64,000 nt of DNA, taken from the NCBI RefSeq assembly GCF_008087085.1, contig NZ_VIYJ01000007.1, forward strand, positions 248,001 through 312,000, in the 5' to 3' direction. This DNA is from Nocardioides rubriscoriae (GTDB lineage: Bacteria > Actinomycetota > Actinomycetes > Propionibacteriales > Nocardioidaceae). Positions within the stretch are counted from its first letter, which is position 1. Each line of letters opens with the position of its first letter. The notes below the pieces were generated by a model that worked only from the letters and a program-made list of their open reading frames with translations, was not told where the DNA came from and did not search any database. This document shows positions 18,489 to 27,821 of the stretch, piece after piece. Position numbers and translations under genes: made by a program.

Positions 18489-20141
18489 GTGACGGGTGTC
18501 GTCCAACGAGCTGACGCGGGGCGACCCGTCGCCCGGCTGGTCTCGCCCCTCGTCTGGCGCCTGGTGGTCCCCGTGCTGGTGGCGGTGGTGGTGTGTGTCG
18601 TCGGCGTCCTGGGCAGCCAGGCCGCGGTCGACCGGATCTCGTCGGACGTCGAGCCCGCGGCCACCGCGCACAGTGACGTCACCGACCTGGTGGCCGAGGT
18701 GGACTCCGCGGTGTCGGCCTGGGCGCTCTCCGGCGACCAGCGCGCCCGCGACGACTACGCGCGCGCCCGGCTCGACCTCGACGCGGCGAGCACCCGCCTG
18801 GTCGCGCAGGCCCGTGGCACCGACCTCGAGGCGCCCGTGGCGGCCGAGCTCGAGTCCGTCGCGACCTGGCTCAGCGGCTACGCCGTCCCCGTCGTGGAGG
18901 ACGACCCGGGTCCGCTCACGCCGGCTCGCTCCGCGGCCGGGGAGGACCTGGGTGACGGCTACCGGGCGCGCCGTGAGGTGACCCGCGAGGCGCTGGCCGC
19001 CGAGCTCGACCGGGCCGAGGCGGCAGCGACGCTCCGGATGAGGCTGACCCTCGTCGCGGCCGTGCTGGTGCTGGTGGGGACGGCCCTGCTCGTGGGTCGT
19101 GCGCGGACCCGCCTGCTCGCCGAGCTCTCCGAGCCGCTCCTGGCCCTCGAGCAGGTGGTCCAGCGGATGCTCCGCAACGACCCTGACGGCCGGGCGGCCG
19201 ACGAGCGTGGCCCCAAGGAGATCCGCTCGATCGCGCGTGCCCTCAACGACTTCGCCGACGCCGGGTCGCGGGCGCGCGCCGTCGAGGGACGCATCCAGGA
19301 CGAGCTGCACGTGCTCGACAGCGCCAAGGACGACTTCGTGTCCAACGTGTCCCACGAGCTGCGGACGCCCCTGACGACGATCAGCGGCTACCTCGAGATG
19401 GTGGCCGACGAGTTCGAGGGCCGGCTCGAGCCCCGGCACGAGCGGATGCTCGAGGCCACCCGGCGCAACGTCGTACGCCTGCGAGCCCTGATCGACGACC
19501 TGCTGGCGCTCTCCAGGGCCGAGACCAGGTCGTCGGAGCTGGAGCCCTCCGACGTGACCGAGATGGTCACCGACGCCGTCACCGACGTCCGGATGACCGC
19601 CGCACGGCGCGGCATCACCATCGACGTCTCGGTCACCGACGAGCCGATGCTCGTGGTCTGCGACCGCGCGATGCTCTACCGCGCGTTCCTCAACGTGCTC
19701 ACCAACGCCGTGAAGTTCAGCCACGACGGGGCCACGGTCGAGGTGCGCGTCGAGCGGGTCCGCCACCGGGTCGAGATCGCCGTGCGCGACCATGGCATCG
19801 GCATCCCGCGCGCCGAGCTCGACCGGCTCGGCACCCGCTTCTTCCGCGCCTCCAACGCGATGACCAACGAGATCGCCGGGACGGGCCTGGGCCTGCGCAT
19901 CGTGCAGACGATCATCGACAAGCACGCGGGCGACGTCATCATCGAGTCGGCCGAGGGCGACGGCACCACCGTCTTCGTCCGGCTGCGTCTGCACGGTGAG
20001 CGCGACACCGACCTCGACACCGACCTCGACACCGACCTCGACACCGACCTCGACGGGGGACGGCTACCGGCGGTGCCGGCACCGCTGCCGGGCGAGGGCG
20101 GACCGGCCGGGGTCGAGGCGGGTCGCGCGCCGGGTCGCTGA
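18489..20141 (+). CDS. Membrane sensor histidine kinase
   Basis: 550 residues. The first membrane helix is around residues 22-42 ([17 protein letters not shown]), followed by an extracytoplasmic helical sensor of about 140 residues resembling CHASE3-type four-helix sensors. A second helix is around 183-203 ([18 protein letters not shown]), then a HAMP-like linker. The dimerisation/phospho-acceptor helix has H289 in [11 protein letters not shown], and the ATPase domain shows [10 protein letters not shown] (N box), RDHGIGIP (G1) and GTGLGLRIV (G2). The C-terminal tail holds four DTDL repeats and a Pro/Gly-rich end. The signal is unknown. The receiver protein just upstream is the likely partner. 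Confidence 0.92.
   Translation: MTGVVQRADAGRPVARLVSPLVWRLVVPVLVAVVVCVVGVLGSQAAVDRISSDVEPAATAHSDVTDLVAEVDSAVSAWALSGDQRARDDYARARLDLDAASTRLVAQARGTDLEAPVAAELESVATWLSGYAVPVVEDDPGPLTPARSAAGEDLGDGYRARREVTREALAAELDRAEAAATLRMRLTLVAAVLVLVGTALLVGRARTRLLAELSEPLLALEQVVQRMLRNDPDGRAADERGPKEIRSIARALNDFADAGSRARAVEGRIQDELHVLDSAKDDFVSNVSHELRTPLTTISGYLEMVADEFEGRLEPRHERMLEATRRNVVRLRALIDDLLALSRAETRSSELEPSDVTEMVTDAVTDVRMTAARRGITIDVSVTDEPMLVVCDRAMLYRAFLNVLTNAVKFSHDGATVEVRVERVRHRVEIAVRDHGIGIPRAELDRLGTRFFRASNAMTNEIAGTGLGLRIVQTIIDKHAGDVIIESAEGDGTTVFVRLRLHGERDTDLDTDLDTDLDTDLDGGRLPAVPAPLPGEGGPAGVEAGRAPGR
20004..20051 (+). repeat. Four perfect 12-base tandem repeats in the kinase gene
   Basis: Four copies of GACACCGACCTC encode DTDL four times just after the ATPase domain. 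A 12-base unit keeps the frame, so copy-number change would only alter tail length. Confidence 0.9.
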
Positions 20142-20168
20142 GCCGTGGACGTCGCCGAGCGGGGGTGC

Positions 20169-20194
20169 GGAATTATCCCCCCGGCACCCCGGTT
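20169..20194 (+). promoter_or_regulatory. SigR-type promoter for rpmE (GGAAT-N18-GTT)
   Basis: GGAAT at 20169-20173 and GTT at 20192-20194 are separated by exactly 18 bases, the SigR/SigH-family consensus. The same motif and spacing precede sigR in this window. rpmE is a known SigR target in Streptomyces coelicolor (from memory). A TACGAT at 20198-20203 could serve as an additional vegetative -10. Confidence 0.7.
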
Positions 20195-20266
20195 CACTAC
20201 GATGTCACCTGGTCCCGGTTCACGACGCGCGCCGCGCGCCGACCCGGGACGGACCGAGAGGACATC

Positions 20267-20494
20267 ATGAAGCCCGACACCCACCCCGACTACGTCGTCA
20301 CCGAGGTCACCTGCACCTGCGGCGCGTCGTTCACCACGCACAGCACCGTCGCCTCCGGCGTCATCAAGTCCGACGTGTGCTCGCAGTGCCACCCGTTCTA
20401 CACGGGCAAGCAGAAGATCCTCGACACCGGCGGCCGCGTGGCCCGCTTCGAGGCCCGTTACAAGAAGAAGGCCCCGGCCGACGCCGAGAAGTAG
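20267..20494 (+). CDS. rpmE: 50S ribosomal protein L31 (bL31), zinc-binding form
   Basis: 75 residues, full length. The zinc ligands are present as CTCG (CxC) and CSQC (CxxC), the 'C+' form that is replaced by a zinc-free paralogue under zinc shortage in many bacteria. The ATG at 20267 is preceded by GAGAGGA. L31 bridges the ribosomal subunits. Its thiol-rich zinc site and the upstream SigR-type promoter fit a link to thiol oxidative stress. Confidence 0.97.
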   Translation: MKPDTHPDYVVTEVTCTCGASFTTHSTVASGVIKSDVCSQCHPFYTGKQKILDTGGRVARFEARYKKKAPADAEK

Positions 20495-20503
20495 CGACCT
20501 CCC

Positions 20504-20546
20504 GACGCCGACCCCCGCCGTGGCGGGGGTCGGCGTCGGCGTTTTT
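20504..20546 (+). terminator. Strong intrinsic terminator between rpmE and prfA
   Basis: A perfect 16-pair stem (GACGCCGACCCCCGCC, loop GT, GGCGGGGGTCGGCGTC) is followed by GGCGTTTTT. Only 33 bases remain before the prfA start codon. Confidence 0.92.
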
Positions 20547-20579
20547 CCGGTCCCGTCCGTGCCACCCCAGGAGATCACC

Positions 20580-21653
20580 ATGTTCGACGCCGTCGAGGGC
20601 CTGCTCGCCGAGCACCGTGACATCGAGGCGCGCCTCGGCGAGCCCGAGACCCACGCCGACGCACGCCTGGCCAAGCAGCTCAACCGGCGCTACGCCGAGC
20701 TGAGCGCGATCATCGGCGCCTGGCGCGACTGGACCGCGCTGGGCGACGACCTCGAGGCGGCGCGCGAGCTCGCCGGCGAGGACGACTCGTTCGCCGAGGA
20801 GGCCGCCTCGCTCGAGGCCCGGCTGCCCGTGGCCGAGGAGCGGCTGCGGCGCCTGCTGGTGCCGCGCGACCCGGCCGACGCCAACGACACGATCCTGGAG
20901 ATCAAGTCCGGGGAGGGTGGTGAGGAGTCGGCACTGTTCGCCGCCGACCTGCTGCGCATGTACTCGCGCTACGCCGAGCGCGCCGGGTGGTCGGTCGAGG
21001 TCATCGACGCCACCGAGTCCGACCTCGGCGGCTACAAGTCGGTCACGGTGGCGGTCAAGGCCAAGGGCGCCGTCGAGCCGGGCGGGGCGCCGTTCGGGAT
21101 GCTCAAGTTCGAGGGCGGCGTGCACCGGGTGCAGCGCGTCCCCGTGACCGAGTCGCAGGGTCGCGTGCACACCAGCGCCGCGGGGGTCCTGGTCCTGCCC
21201 GAGGCCGAGCAGGTCGACGTCGAGATCAACGACCACGACCTGCGCATCGACGTCTACCGCAGCAGTGGACCCGGCGGTCAGAGCGTCAACACGACCGACT
21301 CGGCCGTGCGCATCACGCACCTGCCGACCGGCATCGTCGCCAGCTGCCAGAACGAGAAGAGCCAGCTGCAGAACAAGGAGTCGGCGATGCGGATCCTGCG
21401 CGCGCGGCTGCTGGCCGCCGCGCAGGAGGCCGCCGACGCCGAGGCCAGCGACGCCCGGCGCAGCCAGGTCCGCACGGTCGACCGCTCCGAGCGGATCCGC
21501 ACCTACAACTACCCCGAGAACCGCATCTCCGACCACCGCACCGGCTACAAGGCCTACAACCTCGACCAGGTCCTCGACGGCGACCTCAAGCCGGTGCTCG
21601 ACTCGTGCGTCGACGCCGACCTCGCCGCCCGGCTCGAGGCGCTCGAGCAGTGA
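20580..21653 (+). CDS. prfA: Peptide chain release factor 1
   Basis: 357 residues, usual length. RF1 recognises UAA and UAG and releases the finished peptide. The catalytic GGQ is at residues 232-234 ([17 protein letters not shown]). The stop-codon-reading loop is in [16 protein letters not shown], with PVT matching the RF1 PxT tripeptide. The ATG at 20580 has CAGGAG upstream. The last bases overlap prmC, whose product methylates the Gln of GGQ. Confidence 0.97.
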   Translation: MFDAVEGLLAEHRDIEARLGEPETHADARLAKQLNRRYAELSAIIGAWRDWTALGDDLEAARELAGEDDSFAEEAASLEARLPVAEERLRRLLVPRDPADANDTILEIKSGEGGEESALFAADLLRMYSRYAERAGWSVEVIDATESDLGGYKSVTVAVKAKGAVEPGGAPFGMLKFEGGVHRVQRVPVTESQGRVHTSAAGVLVLPEAEQVDVEINDHDLRIDVYRSSGPGGQSVNTTDSAVRITHLPTGIVASCQNEKSQLQNKESAMRILRARLLAAAQEAADAEASDARRSQVRTVDRSERIRTYNYPENRISDHRTGYKAYNLDQVLDGDLKPVLDSCVDADLAARLEALEQ

Positions 21654-22525
21654 CCGGCCCGGCGAGCCGCCGTGACGTGCTCGCGGCCGCGACCCGTCAG
21701 CTGCGGGCCGGCGGGGTCGCGAGCCCCGAGCACGACGCCGCCGAGCTGCTGGCCCACGTCCTCGGCACCTCGCGAGGCGCCCTGCCCCTGGTCGACGAGG
21801 TCGACGCGACGTCGCTGGCGTCGTACGACGTCCTGGTGGCCCGGCGGGCCGGGCGCGAGCCCCTGCAGCACCTGACCGGGGTCGCCGGGTTCCGTCACGT
21901 CGACCTCCGGGTCGGGCCCGGCGTCTTCGTGCCGCGACCCGAGACCGAGCTGCTGGCGGGCTGGGCCGTCGAGGCGGCCGCAGGGCTCGCGCACCCGGTC
22001 GTGGTCGACCTGTGCACCGGCTCCGGTGCGATCGCCAAGGCCGTGGCCCACGAGGTGCCGCACGCGCAGGTGCACGCCGTCGAGCTCGACGAGCAGGCGC
22101 TGGCGTGGGCCGGGCGCAACCTCGAGGGCACCGGCGTCGACCTGCGCGCGGGGTCGATGGCGACCGCGTTCGACGACCTGGTCGGCACCGTCGACGTGGT
22201 CGTGTGCAACCCCCCCTACATCCCCCTGGAGGCGTGGGAGTCCGTGGCGCCCGAGGCGCGCGACCACGACCCCCACCTGGCGCTGTTCTCGGGGGCCGAC
22301 GGGCTCGACGCCATCCGGGTCCTGGAGCAGCGTGCGCGCGTGCTCCTGCGGCCCGGGGGAGTGGTGGGCGCCGAGCACGCCGACGTCCAGGGCGCCTCGG
22401 CGCCGGGTGTCTTCGTCGCGGCCGGCGGCTGGAGCGACGTGCGCGACCACCTCGACCTGGCCGGAAGGCCCCGCTACCTGACGGCGAGGTTGGGACCGGT
22501 CCCTCGGCCCGGCCTGGCAGGATGA
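21650..22525 (+). CDS. prmC: Release factor glutamine methyltransferase
   Basis: 291 residues. It transfers a methyl group from S-adenosylmethionine to the Gln of the GGQ motif in RF1/RF2. The SAM-binding loop is [16 protein letters not shown] and the catalytic NPPY is at residues 187-190. Start is the GTG at 21650 overlapping the prfA stop (GTGA). The prfA-prmC pair is conserved across bacteria. Confidence 0.96.
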   Translation: MTGPASRRDVLAAATRQLRAGGVASPEHDAAELLAHVLGTSRGALPLVDEVDATSLASYDVLVARRAGREPLQHLTGVAGFRHVDLRVGPGVFVPRPETELLAGWAVEAAAGLAHPVVVDLCTGSGAIAKAVAHEVPHAQVHAVELDEQALAWAGRNLEGTGVDLRAGSMATAFDDLVGTVDVVVCNPPYIPLEAWESVAPEARDHDPHLALFSGADGLDAIRVLEQRARVLLRPGGVVGAEHADVQGASAPGVFVAAGGWSDVRDHLDLAGRPRYLTARLGPVPRPGLAG

Positions 22526-23202
22526 GCAGCGTGACCGCCGAGCGATACCCGACGACGACACCCGAGGAGCGCGAGGCCGCCATCGAGGCGGCCTCCAGGG
22601 CGATCCAGCGCGGCGACCTCGTGGTGCTGCCCACCGACACCGTCTACGGCGTGGCGGCCGACGCCTTCGACGCCGACGCGGTCGCGGTGCTGCTCGCCGC
22701 CAAGGGGCGCGGGCGCGACATGCCGCCGCCGGTGCTCGTCAGCAGCGCCAGCACCCTCGATGCGCTGGCCCGCGAGGTGCCGGCGTTCGCGCGCGCCCTC
22801 GTCGACGCCTTCTGGCCCGGCCCCCTCACGCTCGTGTGCAAGCAGCAGACGTCGCTGATGTGGGACCTCGGCGACACCCGCGGCACGGTCGCGGTCCGGA
22901 TGCCCGACGACGACCTGACCCGCGAGATCCTCGAGCGCACCGGTCCGCTGGCGGTGAGCTCCGCCAACACCCACGGGCTCCCGGCCGCGACCGACGCGGG
23001 GCAGGCCGAGGACATGCTGGGGGAGTCGGTGGCCGTCATCGTCGACGCCGGCGAGTCCCCGGTCGGAGAGGCGTCGACCATCATCGACGCCACGAGCGCC
23101 CAGGGGCGGGTCCTGCGCCACGGCGCCCTCAGCCTCGAGCAGCTCAACGAGGTCCTGGAGCCCCTCGGTGCGACCCTGGTCGAGAGGGAGGCCGATGCGT
23201 GA
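22522..23202 (+). CDS. L-threonylcarbamoyladenylate synthase (Sua5/YwlC/TsaC family)
   Basis: 226 residues. It makes threonylcarbamoyl-AMP from threonine, bicarbonate and ATP for the t6A37 modification of ANN-decoding tRNAs. Family landmarks: [63 protein letters not shown]. The short C-terminus means the catalytic domain only, without the Sua5 extension. The ATG overlaps the prmC stop (ATGA); a GTG nine bases later is an alternative. Confidence 0.94.
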   Translation: MSSVTAERYPTTTPEEREAAIEAASRAIQRGDLVVLPTDTVYGVAADAFDADAVAVLLAAKGRGRDMPPPVLVSSASTLDALAREVPAFARALVDAFWPGPLTLVCKQQTSLMWDLGDTRGTVAVRMPDDDLTREILERTGPLAVSSANTHGLPAATDAGQAEDMLGESVAVIVDAGESPVGEASTIIDATSAQGRVLRHGALSLEQLNEVLEPLGATLVEREADA

Positions 23203-24334
23203 GTACCTCGTCGTCTTCCTGGTGGCCGCCTCGGTCACCTACCTGCTGACCGTCGTCGCGCGCGAGATCGCGCTGCGCACGGGGGCCAGGGCCAAGGTGC
23301 GCGACCGTGACGTGCACACCGAGGAGATCCCCTACCTCGGGGGCATCGCGATGCTCGGCGGCCTCGTCGCGGCCTACGTGGTGGCCCACGAGCTGCCGTT
23401 CCTGTCCAACAGCGGCCCGTTCACCTTCAGCGACGCCCGGGCGGTGATCGTCTCGGGCGCGTTGATCTGCGGGGTCGGCGTGCTCGACGACATCTTCGAC
23501 CTCGACGCGCTCACCAAGTTCGGCGGCCAGGTGATGGCGGTCGGCCTCCTGGTCTACTCCGGCGTCCAGTTCAACTTCTTCTTCGCCCCCGACGGGCAGC
23601 AGATCTCGCTCGACGCGAGCCAGGGAGCGCTGCTGACGGCCGTGATCGTCGTGGCGACCGTCAACGCGGTCAACTTCGTCGACGGGCTCGACGGCCTGGC
23701 GGCCGGCGTGGTCGGCATCGCCGCGCTCGCCTTCTTCCTCTACTGCTACCAGCTGAGCGCCGCCAACGCCGTCACCCGCGCCACCACGGGGGCGCTGCTC
23801 TCGGCGGCGCTCGCGGGGGTCTGTGCCGGCTTCCTGGTGCACAACTTCCACCCGGCCCGGCTGTTCATGGGCGACAGCGGGTCGATGCTGATCGGGCTGG
23901 TCCTGTCGGCGACCGCCATCACCGTCACCACCCAGTTCAGCGCCGAGGACATCTCGCTGGGGGCCGACGGCGCCAACGCCAGCTTCCTGCCGATGCTGCT
24001 GCCCCTGGCGCTGCCCATCCTGATCCTCATCGTGCCGCTGGCCGACCTGGTGCTGGCCGTCGTACGCCGCACGCGGGCCGGGCGCTCGCCGTTCGCGCCC
24101 GACAAGATGCACCTGCACCACCGGCTCCTCGAGATCGGCCACTCCCACCGGCGCGCGGTGCTGATCATGTGGGCCTGGGCCGGCCTCATCGCGTTCTCGA
24201 CCGCGCTCGCGAGCCTGCGCACCGGCACGACGGTGTGGGTCGCGATCGCCTCCGCGTTCGCCGTGACGCTGCTGCTCACCTTCGTGCTGCCCGTCCTGCA
24301 CCGCCCCCGTGTGCTGACCGACGAGACCTTGTGA
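23195..24334 (+). CDS. wecA: Polyprenyl-phosphate GlcNAc-1-phosphate transferase (MraY/WecA family)
   Basis: 379 residues, about eleven membrane helices. It loads a sugar-1-phosphate, most likely GlcNAc-1-P, onto the polyprenyl-phosphate carrier, the first step of arabinogalactan-type or teichoic-type wall polymer synthesis. Motifs: [20 protein letters not shown] (catalytic DD), [24 protein letters not shown] and [20 protein letters not shown] (WecA-type His loop). The ATG at 23195 lies inside the end of the preceding gene, an eight-base overlap. Its TGA stop lies inside the CRP-type site at 24330-24345. The LCP protein encoded at 8192 may use the same class of lipid-linked polymers. Confidence 0.92.
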   Translation: MREYLVVFLVAASVTYLLTVVAREIALRTGARAKVRDRDVHTEEIPYLGGIAMLGGLVAAYVVAHELPFLSNSGPFTFSDARAVIVSGALICGVGVLDDIFDLDALTKFGGQVMAVGLLVYSGVQFNFFFAPDGQQISLDASQGALLTAVIVVATVNAVNFVDGLDGLAAGVVGIAALAFFLYCYQLSAANAVTRATTGALLSAALAGVCAGFLVHNFHPARLFMGDSGSMLIGLVLSATAITVTTQFSAEDISLGADGANASFLPMLLPLALPILILIVPLADLVLAVVRRTRAGRSPFAPDKMHLHHRLLEIGHSHRRAVLIMWAWAGLIAFSTALASLRTGTTVWVAIASAFAVTLLLTFVLPVLHRPRVLTDETL

Positions 24335-24345
24335 TAGCGTTCACA
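24330..24345 (+). promoter_or_regulatory. Perfect CRP/GlxR-type operator before the atp cluster
   Basis: TGTGA-TAGCGT-TCACA is a full 16-base match to the CRP/GlxR consensus TGTGA-N6-TCACA, extended by flanking T and A. It overlaps the wecA stop codon. Its centre, TAGCGT, also has the form of a TAnnnT -10 element, which would place the transcript start near 24347 and leave a leader of about 80 bases with no other visible signal. Confidence 0.72.
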
Positions 24346-24425
24346 AGCACCTGAAAGACACCTGAACAACCGTCTGCCCGCCCCCGTCCGCACTGCGACG
24401 ACGACGACAGAAACGGCCGCCAACG

Positions 24426-24926
24426 ATGACGACCGACCCCCGCGACACCCGTGACGCCGCCGGCGCCACGAGCCGCACGGCACGCCCCTACGGCGTCGCC
24501 GCGCTCGGGGTCGCCGTGCTCGCCGGGTCCGCGTCCGCGGTGGTCGTGGCCGCGCTCGCGGCGGTGTTCGACGGCTCGGCCGGACTGGTCGGCGCCCTCA
24601 CCGGGGCCGGGGTCACGCTGCTGGTCCTGGCGACCGGGTTCGCCGCCGTCGACCTCGTCGCCGGTCTCATGCCGACGGCCTCGCTGGTGGTCGCGCTGCT
24701 GACCTACACCCTGCAGGTCGTGCTCCTGGCGGCCCTGCTCGTCGTGCTGCGCGGTGCCGACGGTCTCGAGCAGACCCTCGCCCCGGGCTGGTTCGCCGGG
24801 GGTGTCATCACCGTGGCCCTCGCCTGGACCGTGTGCCTGGTCTGGCACGCGATGCGTGCCCGGATCCCGCTCTACGACCTGCCCGTGCACGAGGCCGTCT
24901 CCCCGTCCGAGGTGAGTGAGCGATGA
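24426..24926 (+). CDS. Four-helix membrane protein upstream of the ATP synthase genes
   Basis: 166 residues with about four membrane helices between residues 22 and 140 and short charged ends. No catalytic motif. Position, topology and size resemble the AtpI-like protein encoded at this place in mycobacteria (Rv1303), thought to help ATP synthase assembly, but I cannot confirm the family by motif. It begins the atp transcript after the CRP-type site. Confidence 0.75.
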   Translation: MTTDPRDTRDAAGATSRTARPYGVAALGVAVLAGSASAVVVAALAAVFDGSAGLVGALTGAGVTLLVLATGFAAVDLVAGLMPTASLVVALLTYTLQVVLLAALLVVLRGADGLEQTLAPGWFAGGVITVALAWTVCLVWHAMRARIPLYDLPVHEAVSPSEVSER

Positions 24927-24956
24927 CCTCCCCCGGCTGCTATTGTCCGGCACGCG

Positions 24957-25178
24957 ATGAGCCAGTCCGACGACAGAGCGCGGGACTCCCCCCGGGGCGA
25001 TCCGTGGCTCGCGTTCGGCTACCTCGTGGCCGGCGTCCTGCTCTACGGTTTCGTCGGCTGGGTGCTCGACCGATGGTGGGGCACCAGCTTCATGGTCGTC
25101 ATCGGCATCCTGCTGGGCGCCGGCCTGGCGCTCTTCCAGACCTTCGCCCGTTTCCGGGCGCCCGCAGACCCCAACTAG
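24957..25178 (+). CDS. AtpZ/AtpI family small membrane protein
   Basis: 73 residues with two membrane helices (WLAFGYLVAGVLLYGFVGWV and TSFMVVIGILLGAGLALFQT), the size and layout of AtpZ/AtpI assembly factors. GWVLDRWWGTS between the helices matches the family's Gly-x-x-hydrophobic-Asp pattern. It starts about 30 bases after the preceding gene and ends just before atpB. Probable role: assembly of the c-ring or ion supply to F-type ATP synthase. Confidence 0.85.
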   Translation: MSQSDDRARDSPRGDPWLAFGYLVAGVLLYGFVGWVLDRWWGTSFMVVIGILLGAGLALFQTFARFRAPADPN

Positions 25179-25197
25179 ACGAGAAGGAGTGCCCGAG

Positions 25198-26019
25198 ATG
25201 AGTCTCGTCTCGACTCTCAAGGGTGAGGAGTTCACCCCGCCGAGCCCGGCCGACTTCGACCTGCCCCCCATCGGCGGAGGCTTCGGCTCCTTCGACCTGT
25301 TCGGACAGACCTGGGTCGTCGGTGTCACCAAGCCGATGATCCAGATCGTGCTCGCGGCGATCCTCGTCTTCGCCCTGTTCTACCTCGCCTCGCGCAAGCG
25401 GGCGATGGTGCCGGGCAAGCTGCAGTTCGTCGGCGAGGAGGCCTACGGGTTCGTCCGCAACTCCCTGGGCCGCGACATCATCGGCAGTCACGACTTCCAG
25501 CGCTTCGTGCCCTACCTGTTCGCGCTGTTCTTCTTCGTGCTGTTCAACAACTTCATGGCCACGATCCCCTTCATCCAGTTCCCGACCTTCTCCCGCTCGG
25601 GGATGGTCTACTCGCTGGCCCTGATGAGCTGGGTGATCTACAACGCCGTCGGCATCAAGAAGCACGGCTTCGTGGGCTACTTCAAGCTCCAGTCGGTGCC
25701 CTCCGGCGTCGGCGGGCCGATCCTGGTGCTCCTGGTCCCGCTGGAGTTCATGTCCAACATCCTGGTGCGGCCGGTCACGCTGGCGCTTCGTCTGTTCGCC
25801 AACATGTTCGCCGGCCACCTGCTCCTGATCCTCTTCGCCCTCGGCGGCGAGTACATCCTGGTCCACCAGCCGCTCGGCTACGCCCCGGTCGGCATCCTGG
25901 CCTGGGTCCTCTTCATCGCCGTGGCCCTGCTCGAGGTGCTGATCCAGTTCCTGCAGGCCTACGTCTTCGTCCTGCTCAACGCCATGTACATCCAGGGCGC
26001 CCTGGCAGACGAGCACTGA
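25198..26019 (+). CDS. atpB: ATP synthase F0 subunit a
   Basis: 273 residues. Subunit a carries the two proton half-channels next to the c-ring. The essential arginine is R198 in NILVRPVTLALRLFANMFAGH. Membrane helices cover most of the sequence after residue 45. The ATG at 25198 is preferred over a GTG nine bases upstream because AGAAGGAG sits eight bases before it. First of the eight structural genes. Confidence 0.97.
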   Translation: MSLVSTLKGEEFTPPSPADFDLPPIGGGFGSFDLFGQTWVVGVTKPMIQIVLAAILVFALFYLASRKRAMVPGKLQFVGEEAYGFVRNSLGRDIIGSHDFQRFVPYLFALFFFVLFNNFMATIPFIQFPTFSRSGMVYSLALMSWVIYNAVGIKKHGFVGYFKLQSVPSGVGGPILVLLVPLEFMSNILVRPVTLALRLFANMFAGHLLLILFALGGEYILVHQPLGYAPVGILAWVLFIAVALLEVLIQFLQAYVFVLLNAMYIQGALADEH

Positions 26020-26065
26020 CCCGTTCGTCCCGCTCCACCTGCTCGACTCCACGATTTTCACCTAG

Positions 26066-26927
<862 letters not shown>

Positions 26928-26939
26928 AAGGGGACACCG

Positions 26940-27749
26940 ATGGACCTGCGCGGAGCCTCAGCCGAGGCGCTCGCTGCCCTCACCGCAGAGCTCGACTCCC
27001 ACCTGGGGTCGGGCGAGGTGACGGCACGCCTGGCCGCCGACCTGTTCTCGGTCGCCACCACCCTGCGCGCCGAGGGGGCGCTGCGGCGCTTCGCCACCGA
27101 CGGCTCGATCCCGCCCGAGGCCAAGTCCGGCCTGGTCGGGGAGGTGTTCGGCGGCAAGGTCGCCGACGGTGCCCTCGCGGTCCTGCGCACCGCCGTCACC
27201 CACCGCTGGACGGCGACCCGCGACCTGGCCGACTCGCTCGAGCACCTGAGCGTCGTCGCCCTGGTCAAGGCCGCCGGCAGCGACTCGGGTCGCCTGGCCG
27301 ACGAGCTGTTCACCTGGGCCCAGGCCGTCACCGACAACCACGCGCTGCGCGACGCCCTGTCCGACCCCGCGCGCAGCAACGACGACAAGGCCGCGCTCAT
27401 CTCGGGTCTGCTCGAGGGCAAGACGCTGCCCTCGACGGTGACCCTGGCCGTCCAGGCCCTCTCGGGCAGCTACCGGACGGTCACCTCGGCCCTGGCGTCG
27501 TACCAGAAGACGGTGGCCGAGGTCCACGGTGAGGGCGTCGCGACGGTCCACGTCGCGCGCGAGCTCAGCGACACCGAGGTCCGCCGGCTGACCGACGTCT
27601 TGTCGGCGCAGTACGGCCGTCCGGTGCACCTCAACCTGCTCGTCGATCCCAGCGTCCTCGGGGGCATCCGTGTCGAGATCGGCGACGACGTCATCGACGG
27701 CACCGTCGTCAGCAGGCTCGACGACGCCCGCCGCCGCATCGCCGGCTGA
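26940..27749 (+). CDS. atpH: ATP synthase F1 subunit delta
   Basis: 269 residues, longer than the roughly 180-residue delta of E. coli but usual for Actinobacteria. In mycobacteria the extra N-terminal part comes from a b-delta fusion; here b and delta are separate genes. The C-terminal half has the typical EVRRLTDVLSAQYGRPVHLN and DPSVLGGIRVEIGDDVIDGT. It joins the peripheral stalk to the top of F1. Confidence 0.95.
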   Translation: MDLRGASAEALAALTAELDSHLGSGEVTARLAADLFSVATTLRAEGALRRFATDGSIPPEAKSGLVGEVFGGKVADGALAVLRTAVTHRWTATRDLADSLEHLSVVALVKAAGSDSGRLADELFTWAQAVTDNHALRDALSDPARSNDDKAALISGLLEGKTLPSTVTLAVQALSGSYRTVTSALASYQKTVAEVHGEGVATVHVARELSDTEVRRLTDVLSAQYGRPVHLNLLVDPSVLGGIRVEIGDDVIDGTVVSRLDDARRRIAG

Positions 27750-27821
27750 GCCACACCCCGCCTCACCCACGCCCCGCCCCACGCCTCACCCACGACGTAC
27801 GAACCAAGAGAGAAGGAAACG

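Noticed and set aside
20004-20051. DTDL repeats as a CRISPR-like array
   Set aside because: Units are 12 bases, contiguous, in frame within the kinase gene and have no spacers.
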